DNA from: [Enterobacter] lignolyticus SCF1
Lineage (GTDB): Bacteria; Pseudomonadota; Gammaproteobacteria; Enterobacterales; Enterobacteriaceae
Direction of reading: 5' to 3'
Assembly (NCBI RefSeq): GCF_000164865.1
Contig: NC_014618.1
Location: 310,001 to 374,000 of the forward strand
DNA: 64,000 bases
The notes beneath the pieces were generated by a model that saw nothing but the letters and a program-made list of their open reading frames with translations, was not told where the DNA came from and did no database searches. Positions 53,575-63,011 of this stretch are shown here, in pieces (the stretch's first letter is position 1; each line of letters begins with the position of its first letter). The translations under genes were made by a program, and so were the position numbers.

Positions 53575-53801
53575 CGCGTTCCGTTACCTTCTGCTGCCTG
53601 AACTTGCGCACAATACGTCTCACATCATAATCCAGTTGAGTGAAAAATGGTTTATTGTGATGAAATGTACAGATAAGCTGCTGTTAAATATGCTTTGTAA
53701 CAATTTCGGCTAGAATTTATACCAGATTTAGCTGGAGCGCGGCGTACGCTTTTTTGAGAATACGCACTCATGATTGTTGTGAACCTTTGGGAGTAAAAAC
53801 G

Positions 53802-54521
53802 ATGCAAGAGAATTATAAGATTCTGGTTGTTGATGACGACATGCGTCTGCGTGCGTTACTCGAGCGTTATCTGACCGAGCAGGGCTTCCAGGTTCGAAGT
53901 GTGGCGAATGCGGAACAAATGGACCGCCTGTTGACCCGCGAATCTTTCCACCTGATGGTGCTGGATCTGATGCTGCCTGGCGAAGACGGACTGTCTATTT
54001 GCCGCCGTCTGCGCAGCCAGAGCAACCCGATGCCGATCATTATGGTAACGGCGAAAGGCGAAGAGGTTGACCGCATTGTCGGTCTCGAAATCGGCGCCGA
54101 TGACTATATTCCTAAACCGTTCAACCCGCGCGAGCTGCTGGCGCGTATTCGCGCCGTGCTGCGCCGTCAGGCGAACGAACTGCCGGGCGCGCCGTCGCAG
54201 GAAGAAGCGGTTATTGCCTTCGGTAAGTTCAAGCTTAACCTCGGCACCCGTGAGATGTTCCGTGAAGACGAGCCGATGCCGCTCACCAGCGGCGAATTCG
54301 CGGTGCTGAAGGCGCTGGTCAGCCACCCCCGCGAGCCGCTGTCCCGTGACAAGCTGATGAACCTTGCCCGTGGCCGCGAATATTCCGCGATGGAACGCTC
54401 CATCGACGTGCAAATCTCCCGCCTGCGCCGCATGGTGGAAGAGGATCCGGCGCATCCGCGCTATATCCAGACCGTGTGGGGCCTGGGCTACGTGTTCGTA
54501 CCGGACGGCTCTAAAGCATGA
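53802..54521 (+). CDS. ompR: Osmoregulation response regulator OmpR
   Basis: A 239-residue response regulator. The receiver domain has the acidic pair DDD at 11-13, phospho-acceptor Asp55 (LMVLDLMLPGE) and the conserved Lys in DDYIPKPF. The C-terminal winged helix binds porin promoters. The ATG at 53802 (MQENYKILVVDD) has a GGGAG ribosome site and gives the family length; the longer frame from 53754 is rejected. It overlaps envZ by ATGA. Confidence 0.97.
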   Translation: MQENYKILVVDDDMRLRALLERYLTEQGFQVRSVANAEQMDRLLTRESFHLMVLDLMLPGEDGLSICRRLRSQSNPMPIIMVTAKGEEVDRIVGLEIGADDYIPKPFNPRELLARIRAVLRRQANELPGAPSQEEAVIAFGKFKLNLGTREMFREDEPMPLTSGEFAVLKALVSHPREPLSRDKLMNLARGREYSAMERSIDVQISRLRRMVEEDPAHPRYIQTVWGLGYVFVPDGSKA

Positions 54522-55870
54522 GGCGAATGCGCTTCTCGCCGCGAAGTTCGTTTGCCCGTACCCTGCTGCTTATCGTCACCCTGCTGTTCGTCAGCCTGGT
54601 GACGACCTACCTGGTGGTGCTTAACTTCGCCATCCTGCCGAGCCTCCAGCAGTTTAATAAGGTGCTGGCGTACGAAGTCCGTATGCTGATGACCGACAAG
54701 CTGCAGCTGGAGGACGGTACGCAGCTGGTGGTGCCGCCGGCGTTCAGGCGCGAGATCTACCGCGAGTTGGGCATCTCGCTCTATTCCGACGAAGCGGCGG
54801 AAGATGCAGGGCTGCGCTGGGCGCAGCACTATGAATTTTTAAGCCAGCAGATGGCGCAGCAGCTGGGCGGCCCGACGGAAGTGCGCGTTGAGGTCAACAA
54901 GAGCTCGCCGGTGGTGTGGCTGAAAACCTGGCTGTCGCCCAATATCTGGGTGCGCGTACCGCTGACCGAAATCCATCAGGGCGACTTCTCGCCGCTGTTC
55001 CGCTATACGCTGGCGATTATGCTGCTGGCTATCGGCGGCGCGTGGCTGTTTATCCGCATCCAGAACCGACCGCTGGTCGACCTGGAGCACGCGGCGCTGC
55101 AGGTCGGTAAAGGCATTATTCCTCCACCGCTGCGTGAGTATGGCGCGTCCGAGGTGCGCTCCGTGACCCGGGCCTTTAACCATATGGCCGCAGGCGTGAA
55201 GCAGCTGGCGGACGATCGTACCCTGCTGATGGCGGGGGTCAGCCATGACCTGCGCACGCCGCTGACGCGCATTCGTCTGGCGACGGAAATGATGGGCGAA
55301 GAGGATGGCTATCTCGCGGAGTCGATTAACAAAGACATCGAAGAGTGTAACGCCATTATCGAGCAGTTCATCGACTACCTGCGCACCGGCCAGGAGATGC
55401 CGATGGAGCTTGCGGATCTCAACGCGGTGCTGGGTGAAGTGGTGGCGGCGGAAAGCGGCTATGAGCGGGAAATTGAAACCGAGCTTCAGCCGGGCGACAT
55501 CCCGGTGCGTATGCATCCGCTCTCCATTAAACGCGCCGTCGCAAATATGGTGGTGAACGCCGCGCGCTATGGCAACGGATGGATCAAGGTCAGCAGCGGC
55601 CGCGAGCCGAATCGGGTCTGGTTCCAGGTGGAGGACGACGGTCCGGGCATCAAGCCTGAGCAGCGCAAGCATCTGTTCCAGCCGTTCGTGCGCGGCGACA
55701 GCGCCCGCAGCACCAGCGGCACCGGCCTGGGGCTGGCTATCGTGCAGCGGATTATCGACAACCATAACGGCCTGCTGGAAATTGATACCAGCAAGCGGGG
55801 CGGGCTGTTGATTCGCGCCTGGCTGCCGGTTCCTGTCGCGAAAGTGCAGGGGCAGACGAAAGAGAGTTAA
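54518..55870 (+). CDS. envZ: Osmosensor histidine kinase EnvZ
   Basis: A 450-residue inner-membrane sensor kinase that phosphorylates and dephosphorylates OmpR. Two transmembrane segments (near residues 16-35 and 159-179) flank a periplasmic domain. A HAMP domain follows, then the dimerisation helix with His243 in VSHDLRTPLTR. The ATPase has N (MVVNAARYGNG), G1 (DDGPGI) and G2 (GTGLGLAI) boxes. Length equals E. coli EnvZ. Confidence 0.97.
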   Translation: MRRMRFSPRSSFARTLLLIVTLLFVSLVTTYLVVLNFAILPSLQQFNKVLAYEVRMLMTDKLQLEDGTQLVVPPAFRREIYRELGISLYSDEAAEDAGLRWAQHYEFLSQQMAQQLGGPTEVRVEVNKSSPVVWLKTWLSPNIWVRVPLTEIHQGDFSPLFRYTLAIMLLAIGGAWLFIRIQNRPLVDLEHAALQVGKGIIPPPLREYGASEVRSVTRAFNHMAAGVKQLADDRTLLMAGVSHDLRTPLTRIRLATEMMGEEDGYLAESINKDIEECNAIIEQFIDYLRTGQEMPMELADLNAVLGEVVAAESGYEREIETELQPGDIPVRMHPLSIKRAVANMVVNAARYGNGWIKVSSGREPNRVWFQVEDDGPGIKPEQRKHLFQPFVRGDSARSTSGTGLGLAIVQRIIDNHNGLLEIDTSKRGGLLIRAWLPVPVAKVQGQTKES

Positions 55871-55905
55871 AAAAAAGGCCGGGCAGCGATGTCGCCTGCC
55901 CGGCC
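55869..55905 (-). terminator. Rho-independent terminator of pckA
   Basis: GGCCGGGCAG (55877-55886) and CTGCCCGGCC (55896-55905) form a perfect 10-bp stem. On the minus strand it is followed by eight U residues (the A-run at 55869-55876), so it is oriented to end pckA; it may also stop envZ reading from the other side. Confidence 0.85.
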
Positions 55906-55953
55906 GGTGCCTGAACGGTTGGTCGGGCGCGCGTCGCGCCCCCGACCCGTTCT

Positions 55954-57573
55954 TTACAGTTTCGGACCCGCACTCACCAGCGCTTCGCCTGCCGGGGTAT
56001 CGGTATACTTCTCAAAGTTCTCAATAAACAGCTTCGCCAGCGTTTCCGCTTTCTCACGCCACTGCTCCGGTGAACCGTAGGTGTTGCGCGGGTCGAGGAT
56101 ATGCGTATCCACGCCTGGCAGCGCCGTTGGGATCGCCAGATCGAACATCGGCAGAGTAAAGGTTTCGGCGTTATCCAGAGAGCCGTCGAGAATGGCATCG
56201 ATAATGGCGCGGGTATCCTTAATGGAGATACGTTTGCCGGTGCCGTTCCAGCCGGTGTTCACCAGATAGGCCTGCGCGCCGGACGCCTGCATACGCTTCA
56301 CCAGCACTTCTGCATACTGGGTCGGGTGCAGGGAGAGGAACGCTGCGCCAAAGCAGGCGGAGAAGGTTGGCGTCGGCTCGGTGACGCCGCGCTCGGTACC
56401 GGCGAGCTTCGCGGTAAAGCCAGAAAGGAAGTGGTACTGCGTCTGGTTCGCCGTCAGGCGGGAAACCGGCGGCAGTACGCCGAAGGCGTCCGCGGTCAGG
56501 AAAATCACCTTGGTGGCGTGCCCGGCTTTCGACACCGGCTTCACGATGTTGTCGATGTGGTAAATCGGGTAAGAGACGCGGGTGTTTTCCGTTTTCGACG
56601 CATCGTCGAAATCGATGGTGCCGTCGGCCAGCACGGTGACGTTTTCCAGCAGCGCATCGCGGCGGATGGCGTGATAGATGTCCGGTTCCGCTTCTTCTGA
56701 CAAACGGATGGTCTTCGCGTAGCAGCCGCCTTCGAAGTTGAACACGCCGTCATCGTCCCAGCCGTGTTCGTCATCGCCGATCAGGCGACGTTTCGGGTCG
56801 GTGGACAGGGTGGTTTTACCGGTGCCGGAAAGCCCGAAGAACACCGCCACGTCGCCTTTCTCGCCCACGTTAGCGGAGCAGTGCATCGACGCGATGCCTT
56901 TCAGCGGCAGCAGGTAGTTCATGATCGAGAACATCCCTTTTTTCATTTCGCCGCCGTACCAGGTGCCGCCGATAAGCTGAATACGCTCGGTCAGGTTGAA
57001 GGCCACGAAGTTTTCGGAGTTCAGCCCCTGCGCCTGCCACTGCGGGTTCACGCACTTCGCACCGTTCATGACCACGAAATCCGGCTTGAATGTTGCCAGC
57101 TCTTCGTCGGTTGGGCGAATGAACATGTTTTTCACGAAGTGCGCCTGCCAGGCCACCTCGGTGATAAAACGGACGCACAGACGCGTATCGGCGTTTGCGC
57201 CACAATAAGCGTCGATGATAAACAGTCGCTTGCCGGAAAGCTGATGAGTCACCAGCTGCTTCAGGTGCTGCCAGGTCTCCGGGGAGAGCGGTTTGTTATC
57301 GTTCTTCCCTTTACCTTTATCTGACCACCACACGGTATCCCGTGTCGTGTCGTCGCGGACAATATACTTATCTTTCGGCGAACGGCCGGTAAAAATACCG
57401 GTGTCGACGGCGATAGCACCAAGATTCGTTAACACACCGCGCTCGTAACCTTCCAGGTTGGGATTGAGCTCTTCCTGATACAACGTATCGTAGTCGGGGT
57501 TGTAGACGATATCCTGAACGTCGTTGATTCCATAAGCCTTGAGATCCTGCGGGGTTATACCTTTAACGCGCAT
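55954..57573 (-). CDS. pckA: Phosphoenolpyruvate carboxykinase (ATP)
   Basis: A 539-residue enzyme that converts oxaloacetate and ATP to phosphoenolpyruvate and CO2, the first step of gluconeogenesis from organic acids. The kinase-1a P-loop is FGLSGTGKTTLS with GLSGTGKTT at 247-255. Metal and substrate motifs include GGTWYGGEMKKG (203-213) and LIGDDEHGWDDDGVFN. It is one residue shorter than E. coli PckA. A CRP site lies upstream. Confidence 0.96.
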   Translation of the reverse strand: MRVKGITPQDLKAYGINDVQDIVYNPDYDTLYQEELNPNLEGYERGVLTNLGAIAVDTGIFTGRSPKDKYIVRDDTTRDTVWWSDKGKGKNDNKPLSPETWQHLKQLVTHQLSGKRLFIIDAYCGANADTRLCVRFITEVAWQAHFVKNMFIRPTDEELATFKPDFVVMNGAKCVNPQWQAQGLNSENFVAFNLTERIQLIGGTWYGGEMKKGMFSIMNYLLPLKGIASMHCSANVGEKGDVAVFFGLSGTGKTTLSTDPKRRLIGDDEHGWDDDGVFNFEGGCYAKTIRLSEEAEPDIYHAIRRDALLENVTVLADGTIDFDDASKTENTRVSYPIYHIDNIVKPVSKAGHATKVIFLTADAFGVLPPVSRLTANQTQYHFLSGFTAKLAGTERGVTEPTPTFSACFGAAFLSLHPTQYAEVLVKRMQASGAQAYLVNTGWNGTGKRISIKDTRAIIDAILDGSLDNAETFTLPMFDLAIPTALPGVDTHILDPRNTYGSPEQWREKAETLAKLFIENFEKYTDTPAGEALVSAGPKL

Positions 57574-57794
57574 TTCACTGCTCCTTAGCCAATATATACT
57601 GCTAATGATTGTAGGGTTGTCATGGGTCGATTGACCGCGACCAGGCTCATAGATTTACGTATCCGGAAAAACCGCGTACTTACGAAAAACTCTGTGACTC
57701 CTGTCTCGAAGGAGACGGATTATGTCAGGAATGGCGCTTTATTTGGGGGAAATGTTCTTAAATGGTTAAAGAATGGTTTAAATAACTGCGTTAA

Positions 57795-57810
57795 TGTGAA
57801 GGTAATCGCA
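57795..57810. promoter_or_regulatory. Predicted CRP site upstream of pckA
   Basis: TGTGA-AGGTAA-TCGCA matches the CRP consensus TGTGA-N6-TCACA at nine of ten positions. It lies about 225-235 bp before pckA in the 340-bp gap 57574-57913. Catabolite control of pckA is known in E. coli. No gene is seen in the gap; the open frame starting at 57622 is chance. Confidence 0.65.
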
Positions 57811-57873
57811 TTCCTGAAAGAAAATAACGAAAAACTTTCAGGGAAAATCGATTCAGGTCGCGGGGGCCATCAA

Positions 57874-57897
57874 CCCTTCTCCGGCAGAGGAGAAGGG
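57874..57897 (-). terminator. Hairpin after hslO
   Basis: CCCTTCTCC (57874-57882) and GGAGAAGGG (57889-57897) form a perfect 9-bp stem 16 bases after the hslO stop. The U-tail is poor (TTGATGG), so it is only a probable terminator. Confidence 0.6.
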
Positions 57898-57913
57898 CAG
57901 GCGCGCGGCTGGC

Positions 57914-58795
57914 TTAGTGGATCTGCGGATCCGCCGGGGAGGCGTTGTTGCGGATCTCGGCGATATCCATCGCGTTGAACACGTAGTGGTTGCCGCAGTA
58001 GTCGCAGTGCATGTCTATCTCGCCGTCATCGGCGAGGATGCTGTCGACCTCTTCATCCGGCAGCGTTCTCAGCGCATCGGCGCAGCGCTCGCGGGAGCAG
58101 GTGCACTTGAACTCAACGGACTGCGGGTCATAAAGCGTCACTTCCTCTTCATGATACAGGCGCCACAACACGTCGTTGGCCGGCAGCGTAAACAGCTCTT
58201 CGGCTTTGATGGTTTCCGTCAGCGTCGCCAGGTGTTCAAAATCCTGCGTCTGCGCGTTCTGCGCCGGCATCACCTGCAGCAGCATACCGCCCGCCGCGGG
58301 CTTACCGTCGTGCTCGCCGGTACGGATAATCAGACGCGTCGGCAGCTGCTCGGAGCGCATGAAGTAGTCTTCCAGGCAGGCCGCCAGGGTATCGCCTTCC
58401 AGACCGACGACGCCCTGGTAGCGTTCACCCTCTTCCGGCGCGATGGTGATGACCAGGAAGCCGTTGCCGACCAGCGTTTTCAGCGACGCATCCTGCGGAA
58501 TGTCGCCCTGGATACGCGCCACGCCGCGCAGCTGCTGGTTGTGGTTGCCGTTAATCACCGCCAGGGACATGGGGCCATCGCCCTGCAGCTGCACGGTGAT
58601 GTCGCCTGCGAATTTCAGGGTGGCGGTCAGCAGGCTAGTGGCGACCAGCAGCTCCGCCAGCACGGTTTTCACCGGCTGCGGGTAACTGTGGTTTGCCAGA
58701 ATCTGGTCCAGGGTTTCCGATACGGTAACCAGCTCGCCGCGTACGGCAACGTTTTCAAACAGATAGCGATGTAATTGATCGTGTTGAATCATCAT
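57914..58795 (-). CDS. hslO: Redox-activated chaperone Hsp33 (HslO)
   Basis: A 293-residue holdase chaperone switched on by oxidative unfolding. The C-terminal zinc centre has four conserved cysteines in FKCTCSRERC and MHCDYCGNHY (Cys-x-Cys and Cys-x-x-Cys). The start is one of two adjacent ATG codons (58795 or 58792); the first is listed. It follows hslR after 20 bp in the same orientation. Confidence 0.95.
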   Translation of the reverse strand: MMIQHDQLHRYLFENVAVRGELVTVSETLDQILANHSYPQPVKTVLAELLVATSLLTATLKFAGDITVQLQGDGPMSLAVINGNHNQQLRGVARIQGDIPQDASLKTLVGNGFLVITIAPEEGERYQGVVGLEGDTLAACLEDYFMRSEQLPTRLIIRTGEHDGKPAAGGMLLQVMPAQNAQTQDFEHLATLTETIKAEELFTLPANDVLWRLYHEEEVTLYDPQSVEFKCTCSRERCADALRTLPDEEVDSILADDGEIDMHCDYCGNHYVFNAMDIAEIRNNASPADPQIH

Positions 58796-58815
58796 TTTCT
58801 CTCTCGGGGAGCCAG

Positions 58816-59217
58816 TTATTCACTGTTTCCAGATTTAAATCTCATCAGGTCGCGGCGCTCTTTTTTGTCCGGACGACGGTCAGGATGCGGCATGGTAAGC
58901 GCGTTCATTTTGCGCGCCAGCGCCACTTTTTCCCTTTTCTCAATACTTTGCGCCGTTTCTTCGTATAACAGCGCGGCTTCGCTTGCCGGGCGCCGCTGCT
59001 CGGTAATGCCTTTCACCACCACCGTGCGCTCGTCGTTTCCCTGGCGAAGAGTCAACGTCGCGTTCAGCTCCACCACTTTGCTGGGCTTGCTGCGCTGGCC
59101 GTTGTAGTGCACCTTTCCGCCTTCGATCATCTCGCGAGCGACCGCGCGGGTTTTATAAAACCGGGCTGCCCACAGCCATTTATCGAGACGCACGGCCTCG
59201 GCGGGTTTGTCATTCAT
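58816..59217 (-). CDS. hslR: Ribosome-associated heat shock protein Hsp15 (HslR)
   Basis: A 133-residue RNA-binding protein that recognises stalled 50S subunits carrying peptidyl-tRNA. The N-terminal S4 domain is RLDKWLWAARFYKTRAVARE near residues 10-29, and the C-terminus is basic (RRPDKKERRDLMRFKSG). Length equals E. coli HslR. It belongs to the heat-shock pair hslR-hslO, ten bases after yrfG. Confidence 0.95.
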   Translation of the reverse strand: MNDKPAEAVRLDKWLWAARFYKTRAVAREMIEGGKVHYNGQRSKPSKVVELNATLTLRQGNDERTVVVKGITEQRRPASEAALLYEETAQSIEKREKVALARKMNALTMPHPDRRPDKKERRDLMRFKSGNSE

Positions 59218-59227
59218 GACGGCTCCT

Positions 59228-59896
59228 TCACCTGAGCGCAGGGATCAGGCGGCGATAATCATTTAACCCCGGATGACGTTGGTAGGTCTTTTCCGCCAGC
59301 CCAGAATCCGGGTTGGTGACGCCCAGGCAGTAGCGAATGCCAAACCGGGCCGCGGCATCAAGAATCGGCTCGCTGTCGTCGATAAACAGCGTTTTGTCTG
59401 CGTTGAGGCCGGTTTCAGACGCCACCGCCTGCCACAAGCGCTGATCCTCTTTCGGATAACCAAATGTGTGGGTGGAAAGCAATAAATCAAGGTGCGAGGC
59501 AAGCCCGGTATGCTCCAGCTTGACCGCGAGGTTATGCGGGTGCGCGTTGGTGAGCAAAATCCGCTTCTTACCGCAGGCTTTCAGGGCGTCGAGAAACGGT
59601 ACGGTGTCGTCGCGCAGCACGGCGCGCGGGCCTTCCCGGGTCGTCATGGCGCAGATATCCAGCCCCAGGCGTTCGCTCCAGTAATCCAGACAGTACCAGT
59701 TTAGCGTATGCTGCACGGCGTGGTACTCCTGGCGGATAGCCAGCTGCGCTTCCTGCGGGGAGATACCGAGCCGTGCGCCGTAGGTTTCCGGCACCAGCTT
59801 TTGCCAGAAATAGTTATCGAACGCGAGATCGAGTAGGGTGCCGTCCATATCAAGCAGAACGGTATCGACCTCCTGCCAGGCAATATTCAGATGCAT
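59228..59896 (-). CDS. yrfG: GMP/IMP nucleotidase YrfG (HAD family)
   Basis: A 222-residue HAD hydrolase that dephosphorylates purine nucleoside monophosphates in E. coli. Motif I is LLDMDGTLLDLAFDN near residues 14-28, motif II is ILLTNAHPHN, motif III is the lysine in GYPKEDQRLW and motif IV is LFIDDSEPILDA. The ATG at 59896 (MHLNIAWQEVD) has a GGAGG ribosome site and gives the family length; 13 further codons upstream are open but unsupported. Confidence 0.93.
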   Translation of the reverse strand: MHLNIAWQEVDTVLLDMDGTLLDLAFDNYFWQKLVPETYGARLGISPQEAQLAIRQEYHAVQHTLNWYCLDYWSERLGLDICAMTTREGPRAVLRDDTVPFLDALKACGKKRILLTNAHPHNLAVKLEHTGLASHLDLLLSTHTFGYPKEDQRLWQAVASETGLNADKTLFIDDSEPILDAAARFGIRYCLGVTNPDSGLAEKTYQRHPGLNDYRRLIPALR

Positions 59897-59963
59897 GCTA
59901 AACCTCCGCGGAAGAATTGCGCGACAGGGTATCACAACCTGCCGCGCTTCAGGAGTTCGGGCG

Positions 59964-62105
59964 TCAGCGATCGGGCGTGTCCGAATGCAGCGATTCGGGT
60001 GAAGGGATAAGCACCGGGTTCATACAGCTGTCGTAGTATTTCTGGATCTCAGCCACGCGCTCGCGATGGCGCTGATAGCGGCGAAGCGCAAGCACGCCGT
60101 TCCAGGCGGCGCAGACCAGCATCGTCAGCATCAGCAGCGTGGTGCCGAGATAGCGCCACAGCCCCGCTCTGTCGAGAATACGGTGCAGATTGATATGCTG
60201 CGTGCCGTTGGCGTCGGTGTAAACGCTGGTCACAATGCCTTCGGCGCTGAACGGCGTATGCATCAGCATCCCCGCCAGCCGCTGGAACTCGCCCCACTGT
60301 TCATGGGCTGGATAATCGTACAGCGAAACCGCAGGCCACGGCTGCGATACTAAATCGCTGCCCTCGTCGCTGCTGATAAGAAAACCGCCGGGCGCCGGGC
60401 TATTGAGCGCCTGGGCCGCGCGGGCGGTCTCCCGCATCACGAACGGCGCGGTCGAGGTGGTGACCAGATTTTCCAGCGACTCGGCGCTTACCGGACGCAG
60501 CAGCACATTGACGCCGTCCAGCTTCCCGGCGCTGGCACGCTTGGTGAGCGTCTCCCAGTCGCGGGTGTTGCCGAGGTTCACCAGCGCGTTTTTCAGCCGC
60601 GCGCATTCGTCTTCTCCTGCGCATAAATCCTGGGTTTTCAGAACGATATCCGCAAAATCATCCAGCAGCACCATCCCGGATTTTTGAATGGCTGAGCGCA
60701 GCGCCGGGCTGACGCGCGAGCTGTCGTCGGGGCTTGGGTGCAGCTGACGGTTTACCGCCTGCATCAGCGCGGTGGCTTTGGTCACGGTGTCAGATTCCGG
60801 CAGCGGCAGCGGCGGGGCGTCGTTCCAGATGATCTGCGAGCAGTCAAACGGGGTAAACGGCGAGTTTTCCTGGGCAGTCCACGAGCCCGGGGTGCGAATG
60901 TTGCACATCCCGGTCCCCTTCAGATGCAGGGTATCGCCGATTCTGACGCCCGCTTTCTCCAGCTGATTGACCGTGGTGGCCTCGATGGTCTGGGCGCCCT
61001 TAAGCCATGAGAGGGTGAATTTGAACGGCATGCCGAGCGGTACGCTTACCCACAGCATAATGACGATGAGCAGAGCGCCGCCCGCGATGACGGCGCTGCG
61101 CAGCCAGTGCTGCAGCGGGAAGTTCTTCACTTCATCATGCAGCGATAAAAAACGCCCCTGGCGGACGACATGCCTGTCGAGGTAGATATCGATATCCGTC
61201 TGCTGGCCGAGATCCTGCGCAATATACGGCTGCCAGTGGCGTGGGTAGATGAGATCGATAATGCCGAGCGAAATATTGTTAATCTGTTCCTGATCGTTTT
61301 CACCGAACAGACCCCAGCGCTTCGGCGTACCGCGCAGGCAGTGGATTTCACGTAGCGCCGTTTTAGGCGGCGGGGCGAACAGCCCCCACAAACCCGCGGC
61401 CAGCAGCAGGGTAGCGCCGCCGACCAGCCATGGCGCAAAAACGTCGGGGGCTATCAGGCAGCAGTAAAACAGCGCGAAGGCGCTGACGACCAGCAGCGCT
61501 TCGCGCAGGCCGTCAGGGCGGCCAAGCGCATACTCTTCGTGGGTTTCCTGGCGAATGTTCAGCAGCTCTATCTGCTCGCTCTCTTCGCCGCGAATGGAGG
61601 CCTGGGTAGCGGAGCGCTGCTCCAGCGCGTAGCCGCGGGCCTCCTGCTTGTGATCGCGAAGGGTGTGGCCGTTCAGGGAAATAATCAGCGGCATCGCATC
61701 GGTATGGATTAGCTCAACGCTGTTTTCATCCGTGATGTACTGTTCCCAGAAGGGCGGCAAATGGACTTCGACGGCATCAAGGAAGTAGCGCCATTTATGC
61801 GGATCGTCGGTGGTGATGCCGTAGCGGGTGATCGCGCGGGTGACGGCAAAGACGGTATGGCTTTGCGCCGTGAGCGCCATGGCGTCAGGCGCGGCGCCGG
61901 ACGCCGGAACCTGCAGTACATGGTTCAGACCATCGAGATAGCCTTCAACGGCGCTGCGCTCTTCGTCCGTCAGCTTACGCGTTGTTGCGCCGGCAAAGGC
62001 ATGCAACAAGGGGAGGCGTCGGCGCTGCGCGCGCAACCGGAATAACCACCCTGCAAGCAATGCGCAGGCCAGCATAGCAGCGAAGAAAATCAAAAATGTG
62101 CCCAT
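59964..62105 (-). CDS. igaA: Rcs phosphorelay inhibitor IgaA/YrfF
   Basis: A 713-residue inner-membrane protein that restrains the Rcs envelope-stress system; loss is lethal in Salmonella unless Rcs is removed. The N-terminal membrane segment is FLIFFAAMLACALLAGWLFR. Further membrane segments lie near residues 205-245, near 340-360 (a hydrophobic stretch before WVSVPLGMPFKF), and near the C-terminus (LWRYLGTTLLMLTMLVCAAW), leaving a large periplasmic domain between the last two. It is two residues longer than E. coli YrfF as I recall it. Confidence 0.94.
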   Translation of the reverse strand: MGTFLIFFAAMLACALLAGWLFRLRAQRRRLPLLHAFAGATTRKLTDEERSAVEGYLDGLNHVLQVPASGAAPDAMALTAQSHTVFAVTRAITRYGITTDDPHKWRYFLDAVEVHLPPFWEQYITDENSVELIHTDAMPLIISLNGHTLRDHKQEARGYALEQRSATQASIRGEESEQIELLNIRQETHEEYALGRPDGLREALLVVSAFALFYCCLIAPDVFAPWLVGGATLLLAAGLWGLFAPPPKTALREIHCLRGTPKRWGLFGENDQEQINNISLGIIDLIYPRHWQPYIAQDLGQQTDIDIYLDRHVVRQGRFLSLHDEVKNFPLQHWLRSAVIAGGALLIVIMLWVSVPLGMPFKFTLSWLKGAQTIEATTVNQLEKAGVRIGDTLHLKGTGMCNIRTPGSWTAQENSPFTPFDCSQIIWNDAPPLPLPESDTVTKATALMQAVNRQLHPSPDDSSRVSPALRSAIQKSGMVLLDDFADIVLKTQDLCAGEDECARLKNALVNLGNTRDWETLTKRASAGKLDGVNVLLRPVSAESLENLVTTSTAPFVMRETARAAQALNSPAPGGFLISSDEGSDLVSQPWPAVSLYDYPAHEQWGEFQRLAGMLMHTPFSAEGIVTSVYTDANGTQHINLHRILDRAGLWRYLGTTLLMLTMLVCAAWNGVLALRRYQRHRERVAEIQKYYDSCMNPVLIPSPESLHSDTPDR

Positions 62106-62415
62106 GCTTTTCCCATCATACTTATTCTTACAGGTTTCGTCGGTTGACCATTAACGCTGAACGTGAGCCCGTAGTTAGCTATCGGCACGTGTCGCACAGA
62201 ACGTTACACATTCTGAAGCAACGTTTAAGAGTATCAAAGGCCGACGCAGGGGAATATCAGCAAATTCTCAAAACCTTTGCAACCTCTTGACTTTTTGTCT
62301 AAAAAAGGAGTTGATGCTAAAGGTTGCAGAAATGTAAATATCAGATGATAGGAATTGCCGAAACCGTGCGGTATGTCGCACAATTACCCTGTTTCCACAG
62401 CAAAGACCCGGCACT
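62106..62415. other. 310-bp igaA-nudE divergent intergenic region
   Basis: No gene is seen. The stretch must hold the divergent promoters for igaA and nudE. An inverted repeat TGCAACCT (62278-62285) and AGGTTGCA (62321-62328) flanks an AT-rich segment that contains a TTGACT at 62287. I could not fix a promoter. Confidence 0.5.
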
Positions 62416-62976
62416 ATGGATAAACCACTAAAAAAACCCACCATTCTGAATGTTGAAGCGGTTGCCCGCTCCCGGCTGTTTACCGTTGAAAGTGTGGACC
62501 TGGAATTCAGTAATGGCGAGCGTCGCGTTTATGAGCGCATGCGTCCTTCTTCGCGGGAAGCCGTGATGATTGTGCCGATTATTGACGACCATCTGATCCT
62601 GATCCGCGAATACGCCGTCGGCACTGAATCCTATGAGCTCGGGTTTTCCAAAGGGCTTATCGATCCGGGCGAGAGCGTGTTTGAAGCCGCTAACCGCGAG
62701 CTGAAAGAAGAAGTCGGCTTCGGCGCGAACGACCTGACGTTCCTGCGCAAGCTCGGCATGGCGCCGTCGTACTTCTCCAGCAAAATGAACATCGTGGTCG
62801 CGGAAAACCTCTACCCGGAATCCCTGCCGGGCGATGAGCCTGAACCGCTGCCGCAGGTTCGCTGGCCGCTTACGCATCTGATGGACCTGCTTGAGGACCC
62901 GGACTTCAACGAAGCCCGCAACGTCAGCGCGCTGTTCCTGCTTCGAGAGTGGCTGCAGGCGCAGGGAAAACTGTAA
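62416..62976 (+). CDS. nudE: ADP compounds hydrolase NudE (Nudix)
   Basis: A 186-residue Nudix hydrolase acting on ADP-ribose, NADH and Ap3A. The full Nudix box (G-x5-E-x7-R-E-U-x-E-E-x-G-U) is present from GLIDPGESVFEAAN to RELKEEVGFG near residues 80-103. Length equals E. coli NudE. It is divergent from igaA and convergent with mrcA. Confidence 0.96.
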   Translation: MDKPLKKPTILNVEAVARSRLFTVESVDLEFSNGERRVYERMRPSSREAVMIVPIIDDHLILIREYAVGTESYELGFSKGLIDPGESVFEAANRELKEEVGFGANDLTFLRKLGMAPSYFSSKMNIVVAENLYPESLPGDEPEPLPQVRWPLTHLMDLLEDPDFNEARNVSALFLLREWLQAQGKL

Positions 62977-62983
62977 CCCAATA

Positions 62984-63009
62984 AAAAAGGCGCCAGCGGC
63001 GCCTTTTTC
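62984..63009. terminator. Bidirectional terminator between nudE and mrcA
   Basis: AAAAAGGCGCC and GGCGCCTTTTT form a strong stem around an AGC loop (GGCGCC at 62989-62994 and 62998-63003). A and T runs on both sides suit termination of both convergent genes. Confidence 0.9.
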
Positions 63010-63011
63010 GA

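Noticed and set aside
57622..57978. Possible 118-residue gene upstream of pckA
   Set aside because: It overlaps the pckA control region and the 3' end of hslO, and its composition is not protein-like.
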